Below, one piece after another: positions 36,803 to 46,487 of a DNA stretch of 64,000 nucleotides. How positions within the stretch are numbered: the stretch's first letter is position 1; every line of letters begins with the position of its first letter. The notes under the pieces were generated by a model, which saw nothing but the letters and a program-made list of their open reading frames with translations, was not told the DNA's origin and searched no databases. The DNA comes from Pseudarthrobacter siccitolerans (GTDB lineage: Bacteria > Actinomycetota > Actinomycetes > Actinomycetales > Micrococcaceae), in the NCBI RefSeq assembly GCF_001046895.1, contig NZ_CAQI01000042.1, forward strand, positions 62,001 to 126,000, written 5' to 3'. A program made the translations under genes and the position numbers.

Positions 36803-37528
36803 CTACTTCGACGACCGCCAGCGGTCCGGCGGGACGCGCGTCTTGAATTCGGCGATCGTCTCGCCAGGGCGCGCAGCGTCGGGGAACGGCTGATCAGCGC
36901 CCAGCAACGCTTGGCCGAGATGCCCGCGCCAGGCTTCCTCTTCAGAATCCGCCGCGGTGGAGGCGCGCCTTCGGCTGCTCGAGGACATGATTACGTGCAG
37001 ATCCTCGTCGACATAGACCCGGATGTCGGTGTGGTTGGCGCGAATCCACTGGATCGCCGGCTCGAGAGGTCCGATGTAGTCCCACGCGGGCATGTCGGCC
37101 ATCCGGGCGAAGTCGTTATCGCTCGGCTCGAAGTCGGCTGGCGGATCCATTGGAGTGAGCGGTTCGACACCTTCCCAGGGCGGTGGTGTCGCTGCGCGCC
37201 GGACGCTTTCCTCCCACTCCTCGACTTCCTGCTTGTAGCGGTGCTGGGCCGTCGCCCGGGAGACGCCCATTGCCGCAGCCAGGTCCGCCCACGAAGCGCC
37301 GTTTGCCTTCGCCATCGGGACTAGCATGTGCCTGCCCGCTGCTGCGAAGCGATCGAGCCAAGCGGCTGCCTCCAGGGCGTGAAGGAGGTCTTTAGCCGAC
37401 TGTCGCATGAGACCGGAGCCACCTAGGGCTTCGCGCAGGACATCCCAGGCTTGATCAGACGCTTCGTACATCGCCGGCGATCCCTGGTCGACCGGCTCTC
37501 GGTTCCATGTCGGTAGTGGCATGGGCAA
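36803..37528 (-). CDS. helix-turn-helix-containing hypothetical protein
   Basis: A 241-residue protein. A helix-turn-helix-like segment is seen near residues 75-95 (ASWADLAAAMGVSRATAQHRYKQ). N-terminal helices precede it and an acidic/Pro-rich middle follows. The last 80 residues contain IRVYVDEDLHVIM. ATG with GAGAGG upstream. Probably DNA-binding; role in the element unknown. Confidence 0.6.
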   Translation of the reverse strand: MPMPLPTWNREPVDQGSPAMYEASDQAWDVLREALGGSGLMRQSAKDLLHALEAAAWLDRFAAAGRHMLVPMAKANGASWADLAAAMGVSRATAQHRYKQEVEEWEESVRRAATPPPWEGVEPLTPMDPPADFEPSDNDFARMADMPAWDYIGPLEPAIQWIRANHTDIRVYVDEDLHVIMSSSSRRRASTAADSEEEAWRGHLGQALLGADQPFPDAARPGETIAEFKTRVPPDRWRSSK

Positions 37529-37572
37529 CCTCTCTTAGCTGTGGTGGACGGGCTCCTAATTATGCCGCGAGG

Positions 37573-37761
37573 TCAGGCCGCTCTGCGCTCGGGCTCCTGG
37601 ATCCCGCGTCCTCGTCGGGCCGGCACTCCCACGAAGAGGGCGTGCAGCTGGTGGAACTGATCATCGGAGAGCGGGGGAGCTTCGGCGGCAATGCGCATCG
37701 CCCACTCTTTCAGTGACTCCTCGGTCACTGCATCAGGATTATTCTTGGTGATCGTCGGCAT
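37573..37761 (-). CDS. small hypothetical protein
   Basis: A 62-residue frame MPTITKNNPDAVTEESLKEWAMRIA with a helical middle (PLSDDQFHQLHALFVG). CAGGGA lies upstream of the ATG. The 25-base shared element lies 52 bases before the start. No family recognised, but the presence of the shared upstream element argues that it is expressed. Confidence 0.5.
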   Translation of the reverse strand: MPTITKNNPDAVTEESLKEWAMRIAAEAPPLSDDQFHQLHALFVGVPARRGRGIQEPERRAA

Positions 37762-37812
37762 GGGAATCCCTGGGGGTTGCTCTTGGGATTCGAGTCCGCC
37801 TTACCTCGACCA

Positions 37813-37837
37813 CGCAGGCCATGACGCCCTAAAACGC
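37813..37837. repeat. 25-base element, copy 2
   Basis: Copy of the sequence at 29496-29520 with 4 mismatches, in the same orientation, upstream of the 62-residue minus-strand gene. Confidence 0.55.
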
Positions 37838-37935
37838 TTCGGTGGGGCCGTCTCTGCTGGCTTGCCACCCGGGGGACCGCGCTATAGGAGCGCCGCCTTG
37901 TACACAAATTTACCGTGGAGAACTGACAAAACCGC

Positions 37936-39462
37936 TCAGCGCCACACGAATTCGACGCGCTCCCGGTTGATGCCTCTCTTGCCCCGCCAGTCCGCGCTCA
38001 CCGTATGAACCCGCGGCGTGACCAGCAGCCGGATGGCATGGCGCTTCTCGACCAACGAAAGTTCTTCCCAGCGCGCCTCGACGTCGTCAGCACCCGCGAG
38101 ATCGACGATCAAAGGATCCGTCGCCGCCAGGGATTCCAGCCGTTTCTGTGCTGCTTCGATCTTGGGAGCCACCCTGTTCTCCTGGTCGAACAGCAGGCTC
38201 AGGTTCCGCTCCGCCTCGGCGCGCTCCCGCACCTGTTCGATCCACTCACGGTGACCCCTGATTTCTTCCAATAGGGCTTGCCGCACTTCGTCGATGCCGT
38301 CGCCTTCCTGGCCCACCCGGGCAAGGAAGTCGGGACGCTGGATCCTCGCCAGCACCACCGCCGTGACAACCTGGTCCAAATGCCCCTCGCGCATCGCCAC
38401 GTGGAACCCGGTCTTCCCGGGCGTCCCTTGGCAGAGGTAAATGCTGTAGTGCTTCCTCGGGAGCTTTTCGCCCGTCTCCTTGTCGTACTGCTGTGGCCCC
38501 GTGTTCTGCTTACTGACCCGCATCCCAGCCCCGCAGACACCACACTCGGCGATACCGCCCAGCAGGTGCTTCGCCGGCCAGCTGTTCACCTTTTGCCTGC
38601 TGCGCCCGGCCATCACGGCCTGAAGCCGGTGCCACTCTTCTGGTTTGAGCAGCGGCGGCCACACTGCCTCGACGTCCTCGAGCACCTTGCCTTGGTGTTG
38701 CCGCAAACCGGCGTAGGCGGGCATTGAAAGCATTTGTTTGATGGCCGGAGGCGTCCAGCCCAGGACGCTGCGGCGCTGCGTAAACGTGGGTCGCCTGGGC
38801 TGGATCCCGCGGGCGTTGAAGTCCTTCGCGATCCCGTAGTAGGTCTCGCCCGCGAGGACCCGATTGGCTGCCTCCCGAACTATCGGTCCGTGCTCCGGGT
38901 GCTCGACTACCTCGATAAGCTGCCGAGTCACTTGGTCGTACACGCGCTCGTAACCGTAGATGTTCTTCCCGTGGGGCCGGCCCTTCATGGCGTTGGCGCG
39001 CATGTCGCGCAGCAGCCGCTCGCTGGTCTTATCACTCTCGTACTCGGCATCCGAGGCGTCCTCGCGCAGGCTTCGCCGGTCACGGGCATTGCGGGGGTCG
39101 TAGACGCGGTTGTGCGTCATGACCCAGATCAGCACGCTGCGGTCGGCGCAGTATTCAATCAAGTCGATCCATTCACCGGTCCTGCGGGAGCCGCGGCTGG
39201 ACTCCCAGATGCCGAGCATGTCGGCATCGAAGGTCCCATCCTCGAGATCCGCCATCAACTCGGCGAACCCCTCACGTGCCTTCCTGGCGTATCTGCTGGC
39301 GCTGCGGTCGGTGTCACGGTACGGCCGCGGATGGAGGGCCCAGCCCTTCTGGCGGGCTGCTGTCGCCATCTCGTCGTGCTGCTGTGCGGGGCTCTTGCCG
39401 GTCCCTGAGCGGTCCTGGGACACGCGGAGGTACTCTCTCAGAACGGGTTCCTTAGCTTCCAC
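37936..39462 (-). CDS. int: large serine recombinase (integrase)
   Basis: A 508-residue large serine recombinase catalysing attP x attB integration. The N-terminal catalytic domain has YLRVSQDRSGTGKSPAQQ with nucleophile S15, and the SSRGSRR motif near residue 90. The recombinase domain includes GKNIYGYERVYD and RRSVLGWTPPAIKQML. The zinc ribbon shows CGVCGAG and a later YLC. A coiled-coil segment follows (about 395-445). Length is typical (450-550). It is at the right edge of the mobilisation module; the attachment site is often just upstream of such genes, here around 39463-39500. It could be the enzyme that inserted DNA in comEC; that is inferred. Confidence 0.93.
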   Translation of the reverse strand: MEAKEPVLREYLRVSQDRSGTGKSPAQQHDEMATAARQKGWALHPRPYRDTDRSASRYARKAREGFAELMADLEDGTFDADMLGIWESSRGSRRTGEWIDLIEYCADRSVLIWVMTHNRVYDPRNARDRRSLREDASDAEYESDKTSERLLRDMRANAMKGRPHGKNIYGYERVYDQVTRQLIEVVEHPEHGPIVREAANRVLAGETYYGIAKDFNARGIQPRRPTFTQRRSVLGWTPPAIKQMLSMPAYAGLRQHQGKVLEDVEAVWPPLLKPEEWHRLQAVMAGRSRQKVNSWPAKHLLGGIAECGVCGAGMRVSKQNTGPQQYDKETGEKLPRKHYSIYLCQGTPGKTGFHVAMREGHLDQVVTAVVLARIQRPDFLARVGQEGDGIDEVRQALLEEIRGHREWIEQVRERAEAERNLSLLFDQENRVAPKIEAAQKRLESLAATDPLIVDLAGADDVEARWEELSLVEKRHAIRLLVTPRVHTVSADWRGKRGINRERVEFVWR

Positions 39463-39733
39463 CTACCCATCTTAAACGTGGTCAATATAGGAGGAAGGCT
39501 GCGGAGGTGGGTGTCGCCGTTTTGGTGGAGGCGATCCGCCGTGCGCTCCCAGGGCGGTGACTCTGATCGGGTCCCGGCGCGCAAGCCTTCAGCAACTTTC
39601 GCCCACGTCCGGTGTGGGATTCCTTGCTGCGAGCTCTGTCCGCCTCGATTCTCCAGCGGACTCCAAGATGACGTGCGGGAGCGGGCCCTGTCGGCAATTG
39701 TCGCAGCGGCAAGACCAAGCGACTCACGTCTCA
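39463..39733. other. region upstream of the integrase
   Basis: No gene seen. By analogy with other serine integrases this is where one attachment site may lie; no core can be defined from this window alone. Confidence 0.35.
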
Positions 39734-40003
39734 CTAGGCGGCTTTTGCGGTCGCCAGCTCGTCCCATTGCGTGGTCACCCTCGGGGAGACGTTGTTTCGT
39801 TTCACCTGCCAGGGGACGGGCCCTGCCTTATGCCGGCGTGAGCGAGTCCGACGAATCCACGGCAGTACTTCTTGTTGATGGTCTCGATCAGCGTGCTGAT
39901 CTTTTGACCTTCATGCGGGAGGTGGAACTGCTCGACGGCCTGCTGGACGGCCGCGGGGGAGAGGTTGCTGAGTATGATCCCGGCCCTCACGAACTTCACA
40001 CCT
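39734..40003 (-). pseudogene. umuC: 3' remnant of umuC (Y-family DNA polymerase V)
   Basis: Only the C-terminal tail of UmuC remains. One frame reads RAGIILSNLSPAAVQQ and ETINKKYCRGFVGLAHAG, the known end of the little-finger region. After a frameshift near 39800-39810 (CCCC run), the next frame gives the DUF4113 tail, QVKRNNVSPRVTTQWDEL, to the stop at 39734. The catalytic part is missing upstream. A relic of an earlier gene cut by element insertion or recombination. Confidence 0.7.
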
Positions 40004-40576
40004 TCCGCCCGCGGACAGCAGCTGCTGCGCGGCCGGGCCAACAAGGCTGCGGGGCAACGGTTTCTGTGACGCCGACTTCGTGTGCATCCCTCATTCTCGA
40101 GGACGTGCTGACGGCAGCGCTCGGGGCTGAAGTCCGCGCAGAATCGAGGCTGAAGTGACCGCCATCCCATTTCGTATGCCCAGCTCCTCATGGATCTCCG
40201 GGTCCAGGATCAGTGGAGACTCGACGACCCCCGCCAGCTGCGATCGCCGCCCGATTCCAGCTACCACGCTCATGCCTGCAGTCTTCCACCAGCCAAGACA
40301 CAAGGGCGGCTTCGAACCGGGTCTCTGGTAAGTGCGCTTATCGGGGCAAGGAGAAGGACAGCCTTCGCGTGACGCGGTGAGGGAAAATCGGCAGTGGCCC
40401 GGTCCCGGATAAGATCACGAAGGGCAGTGTGTCCCGCCCTGCCATGTAAGGAGTAACAACGTGTGTGAACCATGGTCTTATGCAGACGGCTATTCAGCCG
40501 AACCCGAGGACAGGCGCATGAGTACCAAACGCCCTTCGACCATTGACGGGATTGCATACGCACAAGGAATTCGTAC
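40004..40576. other. intergenic region upstream of the defence operon
   Basis: No supported gene. Short frames on both strands have no domain. It must hold the promoter for the methyltransferase operon, but no clear -35/-10 pair was found. Confidence 0.4.
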
Positions 40577-43294
40577 GTGGCGAAGCTAAATCTGAAAGCC
40601 GTCGAAGAGCGCGTCGCGCCACTCGCCGGCCGTGAGACGTACGACCGCGAGTTCATCTTCGATCTCCTGCTCGCCTACGGAAAGCCTCAGAGCAGCGTCA
40701 CTCGCCTGCGCAACGGCGATCTGAACGTCGCGGCCGACCCAGCGACCGAGGTCGCGCAGAAGAAGGTCGTCTACTTCAAGGAGACGACAGCGGACCCCCT
40801 CGAGGTCCTGGAGGAGCTGAAGACGTCTCCGGACGTCGTGCGTTTCAGCACGCGCTTCGTGATCGTCACCAACTACATCGAGCTCGTGGTCACTGATACT
40901 CAAACCGGCGAGACCATCGGCTTCCAGATCCGCGAGATCGACCAGCACTTCACCTTCTTCCTGCCCTGGGCCGGCATGGAGAAGGCCCAGTACGTTGCAG
41001 AAGCACACGCTGACGTCAAGGCCGCCGAGCGGATGGGGAAGCTCTTCGACGAGCTGTTGCAGGCCAATCCCGATCTCCTCGAACAACCGCGCGGACGCCA
41101 CGCACTGAACCTATTCTTCACCCGGTTGCTGTTCTGCTACTTCGCCGAGGACACCGGCATCTTCGCCGAAAATCAGTTCACCAACGCGGTCGGGTCTCAC
41201 ACACTGGACGACGGCTCGGACACCGCAGACTTCCTCACAGACCTGTTCACGGCGTTGGACACATCGGACCCGGCCTCCAAGCCAAAGCACCTCGCGGCAT
41301 TCCCCTATGTCAACGGCCGCCTGTTCACGATGTCCACAGACCACGTCGTGCCCAGATTCACGAAGAAGGCGCGAGAAGAGCTCCTCAATGCCGGAAAGCT
41401 CATCTGGCGCGAGATCAACCCGGACATCTTCGGTTCGATGTTCCAGGCGATCGTCACGCCGGGCAAGCGCAGCGACCTCGGCCAGCACTACACCTCGGTG
41501 CCGAACATCCTCAAGACGATCGAGCCGCTCTTCCTCAACGCCTTGAAGGACGAGCTCGACGAGGGCTTCGACTCAGTGAAGAGACTCGAAGCGTTGCTCG
41601 ACCGGATCAGCACCATCAGGGTGTTCGACCCCGCCTGTGGCTCGGGAAACTTCCTGGTCATCGCCTACAAGGAACTGCGCAAGCTTGAGCACGCGACCCT
41701 CGAGCGCCTGGCCGAGCTGGACGACAAGCACCTTGTCCTGTTCGCCGAGTCTAGGATCAACATCGAGAACTTCTATGGTATCGAGATCGACGACTTCGCC
41801 GTCGAGGTTGCGATCCTTTCGCTCTGGATCGCCAAGCACCAGATGAATACCGAGTTCAAGGAGAAGTTCAACGTCTCGATCCCACTGATCCCGCTCAAGG
41901 AGACCGGCCAGATCAAGCAGGGAAACGCGACCCGCGTCGACTGGAACGAAGTGTGCCCGAATGATGGAGGTGAGATCTATCTGATCGGCAACCCGCCGTA
42001 CGTGGGTTCGAGCATGCAGACGAAGGAGCAAAAGAGCGAATTCAAGGTGGTGTTTGGCCCGCGGCCGTTCTCTGCGAACCTGGACTACATCTCGTTGTGG
42101 TTTATCAAAGGGGCTGACTACCTTCGTGGCTCGCGGGCGCGGCTCGCGTTCGTGACAACGAACTCCGTATCGCAGGGCGACCATGTGGGATTGATGTTCC
42201 CCGCCGTTCTTTCAGGTGGCGTCGAAATCGGCTTTGCCTACACTTCGTTCAAGTGGGAGAACAACGCAAAACACAATGCTGGCGTCACCGTTGCAGTAAT
42301 CGGGCTACGCAATTCGTCTTCGGCAGATAAGTTCATCTTCACAGATGGGCTTCAGATGTCGGTCGCAAACATCAACGGATACCTCGCGGACGGCCCGAAT
42401 GTCTATATATCGCGGCGTTCCTTGCCGCTGGGTTCCGGAATGCCGCGCATGGTACGTGGATCTCAACCATCAGATGGCGGTCATCTGATCATGGAACCAG
42501 CCGAACGCAGTAACCTCCTGTCTCACGCACCCGAATCAGCTTCACTCATCAAGCGCTACGCGGGAGCAGCAGACTTCATCAACGACATAGAGAGATACTG
42601 CTTGTGGGTCGAACCTCAACACGCATCAATAGCGATGTCGATTCCGGCGCTCGGGCCGAGATGGTCACGCGTCTCAGAGTTTCGAAGCGGTCGCAACGAC
42701 AAGTCGACCCAGGATTTCGCTGCGAAGCCGTGGCAGTTCAAACAGCCCGCTTACAAGCCAACTGATTCGATCCTGGTCCCGAGCACTTCGTCAGCACGAC
42801 GCGAGTACATCCCGATGGGCTTCATCGGACCCGACACGGTCGTCTCAAACCTTGCGTACGCGGTCTACGACGCCAAACCTTGGGTGTTCGCGATATTGAC
42901 GTCCTCACAACACGTCGCATGGGCGCGAGCCGTCGGCGGCCAAATGAAGACTGACTATCGCTACTCGAACACCATCGTCTACAACAATTTCCCAGTCCCG
43001 CCGCTGTCGGATGCGATGAAGGAGAAGCTCACCGCTACCGCACTCCGGGTCCTAGACGTGCGGGAGTATCACTGTGAGCAGACTCTCGCAGAACTCTACG
43101 ACCCGGAAAAGATGCCGGTCGACCTACGCCAGGCGCATGCGGAGGTTGATGCGCTTGTCGACTCGATCTACTCCAAACGCGGCTACGAGACTGACGAGCA
43201 AAGATTGTCCGACCTCTTTGCTATGTATGAGGAGATGACAAACGCCGAGACCGCAAGGGCCTCAGTGAAGAAGACCCGGAGGACCGCGAAGTGA
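40577..43294 (+). CDS. MmeI-like (type IIL) adenine/cytosine-N4 DNA methyltransferase, nuclease motif not evident
   Basis: A 905-residue protein with MmeI-family layout: N-terminal domain (1-170), helical spacer (RLLFCYFAEDTGIF; LAAFPYVNGRLF; DIFGSMFQAIV), gamma-class methyltransferase with the SAM motif FDPACGSGNFLVIAY (D351) and catalytic NPPY (472-475), then a target-recognition domain and C-terminal helices. MmeI enzymes carry a D-x9-E-x-K nuclease at the N-terminus; here the matching strand reads KKVVYFKETTAD and I see no E-x-K, so cleavage by this subunit is doubtful. GTG start with AAGGA upstream. Its stop overlaps the helicase start by 4 bases. It probably marks host DNA and provides sequence specificity. 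Confidence 0.85.
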   Translation: MAKLNLKAVEERVAPLAGRETYDREFIFDLLLAYGKPQSSVTRLRNGDLNVAADPATEVAQKKVVYFKETTADPLEVLEELKTSPDVVRFSTRFVIVTNYIELVVTDTQTGETIGFQIREIDQHFTFFLPWAGMEKAQYVAEAHADVKAAERMGKLFDELLQANPDLLEQPRGRHALNLFFTRLLFCYFAEDTGIFAENQFTNAVGSHTLDDGSDTADFLTDLFTALDTSDPASKPKHLAAFPYVNGRLFTMSTDHVVPRFTKKAREELLNAGKLIWREINPDIFGSMFQAIVTPGKRSDLGQHYTSVPNILKTIEPLFLNALKDELDEGFDSVKRLEALLDRISTIRVFDPACGSGNFLVIAYKELRKLEHATLERLAELDDKHLVLFAESRINIENFYGIEIDDFAVEVAILSLWIAKHQMNTEFKEKFNVSIPLIPLKETGQIKQGNATRVDWNEVCPNDGGEIYLIGNPPYVGSSMQTKEQKSEFKVVFGPRPFSANLDYISLWFIKGADYLRGSRARLAFVTTNSVSQGDHVGLMFPAVLSGGVEIGFAYTSFKWENNAKHNAGVTVAVIGLRNSSSADKFIFTDGLQMSVANINGYLADGPNVYISRRSLPLGSGMPRMVRGSQPSDGGHLIMEPAERSNLLSHAPESASLIKRYAGAADFINDIERYCLWVEPQHASIAMSIPALGPRWSRVSEFRSGRNDKSTQDFAAKPWQFKQPAYKPTDSILVPSTSSARREYIPMGFIGPDTVVSNLAYAVYDAKPWVFAILTSSQHVAWARAVGGQMKTDYRYSNTIVYNNFPVPPLSDAMKEKLTATALRVLDVREYHCEQTLAELYDPEKMPVDLRQAHAEVDALVDSIYSKRGYETDEQRLSDLFAMYEEMTNAETARASVKKTRRTAK

Positions 43295-45276
43295 ACGCGA
43301 TCAAGAAGCCCATCAACATCGTCGATGTCACCTATGCCCAAACGAAGGCCTCGGTGAACACGGATGCCCTGGGCATGCGTGACATGCAGCAACGAGTCTT
43401 CGCGAAACGCGACGCACAGCACCTCCTCGTGAAGGCCCCGCCGGCGTCCGGCAAGTCACGTGCACTGATGTTCGTGGCCCTCGACAAGCTCTACAACCAA
43501 GGGCGCAGGAAGGTCATCGTCGCCGTCCCCGAACGCTCGATCGGCGCGTCGTTCGCGTCAACGGCCCTGTCGAAGTTCGGCTTCTTCGCGGACTGGGAGA
43601 TCAAGCCGGAGCACAATCTTTGCGACGCCGGATCCTCGGCAGGCAAGGTCGACGCGTTCATCCAGTTCCTCGAAGGGCCTGATGCAACGCTCGTGTGCAC
43701 CCACGCGACACTTCGCTTCGCATTCGAGAAACTCTCACCTGAGTCGTTCAACGGCACGGTACTGGCAATCGACGAGTTCCACCACGTCTCCGCCGACATC
43801 GAGTCGAGCCGCCTCGGCGCGCTCCTGCGCGACGTGATGAACGGCAGCGACGTCCACATAGTCGCGATGACAGGCTCGTACTTCCGAGGAGACTCCGTTC
43901 CCGTGCTCTCGCCTGAGGACGAAGCGAAGTTCACCCCGGTCACCTTCAACTACTACGACCAGCTCAACGGGTATGAACACCTGCACTCGCTCGGCATCGG
44001 CCACCACTTCTACCAGGGCCGCTACACCGACGCGATCGTTGAAGTGCTCGACCTGGACAAGAAGACCATCGTGCACATCCCGAACGTCAACTCGGGTGAA
44101 TCTACGAAGGACAAGCTCGAAGAGATCGGTCGCATCATCGATGTCATCGGGCACGTCGAGGAGACCGACCCCGACACGGGCATCATCAGCGTGCGCCGGC
44201 AGGACACTGGAACCATCGTCCGCGTCGCGGACCTCGTCGACGACACTGACCAAAAGAAGCGCGGCGACACCCTCCACTACCTGGCGCACACAGCCTCCAA
44301 AAACTGCGACGCGGTCGACATCATCATTGCGCTGGGCATGGCCAAAGAAGGCTTTGACTGGCCGTTTGCCGAGCACGCCCTCACCGTCGGGTACCGGGCC
44401 TCTCTGACGGAGGTCATCCAGATCATCGGCCGGGTCACCCGCGACAGCCCCGGCAAATCCCACGCCCAGTTCACGAACCTCATCGCCGAGCCCGACGCCT
44501 CGCAGGGCGAAGTGAAGGTCTCGGTCAACAACATGCTCAAGGCCATCACCGCATCGCTCCTCATGGAGCAGGTCCTCGCGCAGAACTTCACCTTCAAGAC
44601 GAAGAAGTTCGACGGCGACGATTCCGCCGTGCCGGGGCAGCTGAAGATCAAGGGCTTCAAGGAGCCATCGACCGCGCGCGTGAAGCAGATCGTGGAGACC
44701 GATCTGAACGACCTGAAGGCGACGATCCTCCAGGACGACACCTTCGCGCGGGCCGCCGCCGGCTCAGTCGACGCGGAGACAACCAACAAGGTACTGATTC
44801 CGAAAATCATCCGCGAGAAATACCCGGACCTCACCGAGGCGCAGGTGGAAGAGGTCCGCCAGCAAGTTGTCGTGGACTCCGTGATCAAGAACGGCGAGGT
44901 GCGCACGGTCGGCGACAAGCGGTTCATCAAGATGGCCGAGAAGTTTGTCAACATCGACGAGCTGAACATCAACCTCATCGACTCGGTGAACCCCTTCCAG
45001 CGTGCCTTCGAGGTTATCTCCAAGTCAGTGACTCCCTCGGTACTCCGGATCATTCAGGACCAGATCACGGCCACCCGAGTCGAGTTCACCGAGGAAGAGG
45101 CGCTGGCCCTCGTTCCCCGGATCAAGAACTGGATCAAGGTCAACGATCGGAAACCGGACCCGAGGGCCGAGGACCCGACTGAGAAGCGGTATGCAGACGC
45201 ACTGCTGTGGCTCCAGCGGGCCAAGCAGAAGCTTGAAGCACAGAAGCGCGCGACTGAGATGGTGGAGAGCGAATGA
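43291..45276 (+). CDS. SF2 DEAD/DEAH-type helicase or translocase
   Basis: A 661-residue protein with superfamily-2 motifs: Walker A KAPPASGKSR (GKS at about 54-56), motif II D161-E-F-H, motif III AMTGSY, and motif VI Q377-IIGRVTR, containing the arginine finger R384. Two RecA-like lobes occupy about residues 30-430. The C-terminal 230 residues are helical with no known domain. It probably moves along DNA using ATP and links recognition to cleavage, as in type I/III or ISP restriction enzymes. Overlaps with both neighbours (4 bases each) indicate tight stoichiometric expression. Confidence 0.85.
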   Translation: MNAIKKPINIVDVTYAQTKASVNTDALGMRDMQQRVFAKRDAQHLLVKAPPASGKSRALMFVALDKLYNQGRRKVIVAVPERSIGASFASTALSKFGFFADWEIKPEHNLCDAGSSAGKVDAFIQFLEGPDATLVCTHATLRFAFEKLSPESFNGTVLAIDEFHHVSADIESSRLGALLRDVMNGSDVHIVAMTGSYFRGDSVPVLSPEDEAKFTPVTFNYYDQLNGYEHLHSLGIGHHFYQGRYTDAIVEVLDLDKKTIVHIPNVNSGESTKDKLEEIGRIIDVIGHVEETDPDTGIISVRRQDTGTIVRVADLVDDTDQKKRGDTLHYLAHTASKNCDAVDIIIALGMAKEGFDWPFAEHALTVGYRASLTEVIQIIGRVTRDSPGKSHAQFTNLIAEPDASQGEVKVSVNNMLKAITASLLMEQVLAQNFTFKTKKFDGDDSAVPGQLKIKGFKEPSTARVKQIVETDLNDLKATILQDDTFARAAAGSVDAETTNKVLIPKIIREKYPDLTEAQVEEVRQQVVVDSVIKNGEVRTVGDKRFIKMAEKFVNIDELNINLIDSVNPFQRAFEVISKSVTPSVLRIIQDQITATRVEFTEEEALALVPRIKNWIKVNDRKPDPRAEDPTEKRYADALLWLQRAKQKLEAQKRATEMVESE

Positions 45277-46487
45277 GCGATTACGACGACGTGCTCGAAG
45301 CAGCACCGTCCTCCCTGCAGGACCTCATCGACAACGACCTCGACGGGCTCTTCGACGCGCCCGAGAAACCCAAGAAGATAACCTCGTCCGACCGGCTCGA
45401 GCGGGCGTTTCTGGAAATTGTGGAGTTCCGCCGGACGCACGGGCGTCTGCCGAGCTCGGCGACCCGAGAGATCGCCGAGCGGAAGCTTGGGGCCCGGCTC
45501 GAGGGCATCCTCGCCAACGACGAGAAGATCGCCGCGCTCAGACACCTCGACACGGAGTTCGAGCTGCTGGCAATAGAGGCAGCTCCTGAGTCGCTGGACG
45601 ATCTTCTTGAGAGCGATGACCTGGACGATCTGCTCGGCGACGACTCCGGCATCCTCGACGTGTCGGATCTGCCCGTGATCAAGCGTCCCGAGTCGCCGGA
45701 CTCGGTTGCCCAGCGGGTGAAGTCCGAGGACTTCGACCTGTTCGAGCCGCTGTTCAAAACGAAGCACGCCGAGCTGGCCGAGGGCACGTACAAGCTGATG
45801 CCCTTCACTGGCATGGATCTCATCCGCGAGGGTGTGTTCTTCGTGCTGAGCGGCGTCATGTGTTTTGTTGCAGAGGTCGGCGAGGACGTCGACCTGATCG
45901 TTGGTGGTAGGCCGAGGCAGAAGCAGCGCCTGCGCGTCGTCTTCGAGAACGGCACGGAGTCGGCGATGTACAGGCAGAGCCTCATGACCCGTATGTACGA
46001 GGCGCAGGGCCAGGTCCTGGCGCGGACCGGCCACGATGCGGACGAGGTCCTCGACGCGGACGTGGAGAGTGGTCATATCTACGTGCTGCAGTCGCTCAGC
46101 GACGACCCCCAGATCGCGGGAATGAAGGACCTTCACAAGATCGGTTTCTCCACCACCAAGGTCGAAACCCGCATCAAGAACGCGGCGCATTCGCCAACCT
46201 ACCTGATGGCACCCGTGAAGTTGCTGGCGGACTACCAGCTCTTCAACGTGCGTGCATCGTGGCTGGAGCATCTCTTGCACCGAGTGTTTGCCGAGGTGCG
46301 TCTGGATCTGACGCAGGTCGACCGGAAGGGACGCGATTACGACCCCTCGGAGTGGTTCGTGGTGCCGCTGGAGATCATTAACAAGGCCGTTGCGATGATT
46401 ATGTCCGGCGAGATCACCGACTATGTCTACGACGCCCAGCTCAAGGAACTCGTCGAACGACAAAAGGGAATGACCAATGGCGGTTGA
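45273..46487 (+). CDS. GIY-YIG (T5orf172/Mug113-type) nuclease
   Basis: A 404-residue protein. The C-terminal half has the GIY-YIG core: HIYVLQSLSDDP (I269 on), LHKIGFSTTKVETRI (the YIG-equivalent KIG and conserved Arg), and the catalytic-type glutamate in ASWLEHLLHRVFAEVRLD. The N-terminal 150 residues are acidic and helical, with no clear domain, perhaps for contact with the helicase. It overlaps the helicase gene by 4 bases and the next nuclease gene by 11. In this operon it is a good candidate for the enzyme that cuts unmodified DNA. Confidence 0.85.
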   Translation: MSDYDDVLEAAPSSLQDLIDNDLDGLFDAPEKPKKITSSDRLERAFLEIVEFRRTHGRLPSSATREIAERKLGARLEGILANDEKIAALRHLDTEFELLAIEAAPESLDDLLESDDLDDLLGDDSGILDVSDLPVIKRPESPDSVAQRVKSEDFDLFEPLFKTKHAELAEGTYKLMPFTGMDLIREGVFFVLSGVMCFVAEVGEDVDLIVGGRPRQKQRLRVVFENGTESAMYRQSLMTRMYEAQGQVLARTGHDADEVLDADVESGHIYVLQSLSDDPQIAGMKDLHKIGFSTTKVETRIKNAAHSPTYLMAPVKLLADYQLFNVRASWLEHLLHRVFAEVRLDLTQVDRKGRDYDPSEWFVVPLEIINKAVAMIMSGEITDYVYDAQLKELVERQKGMTNGG

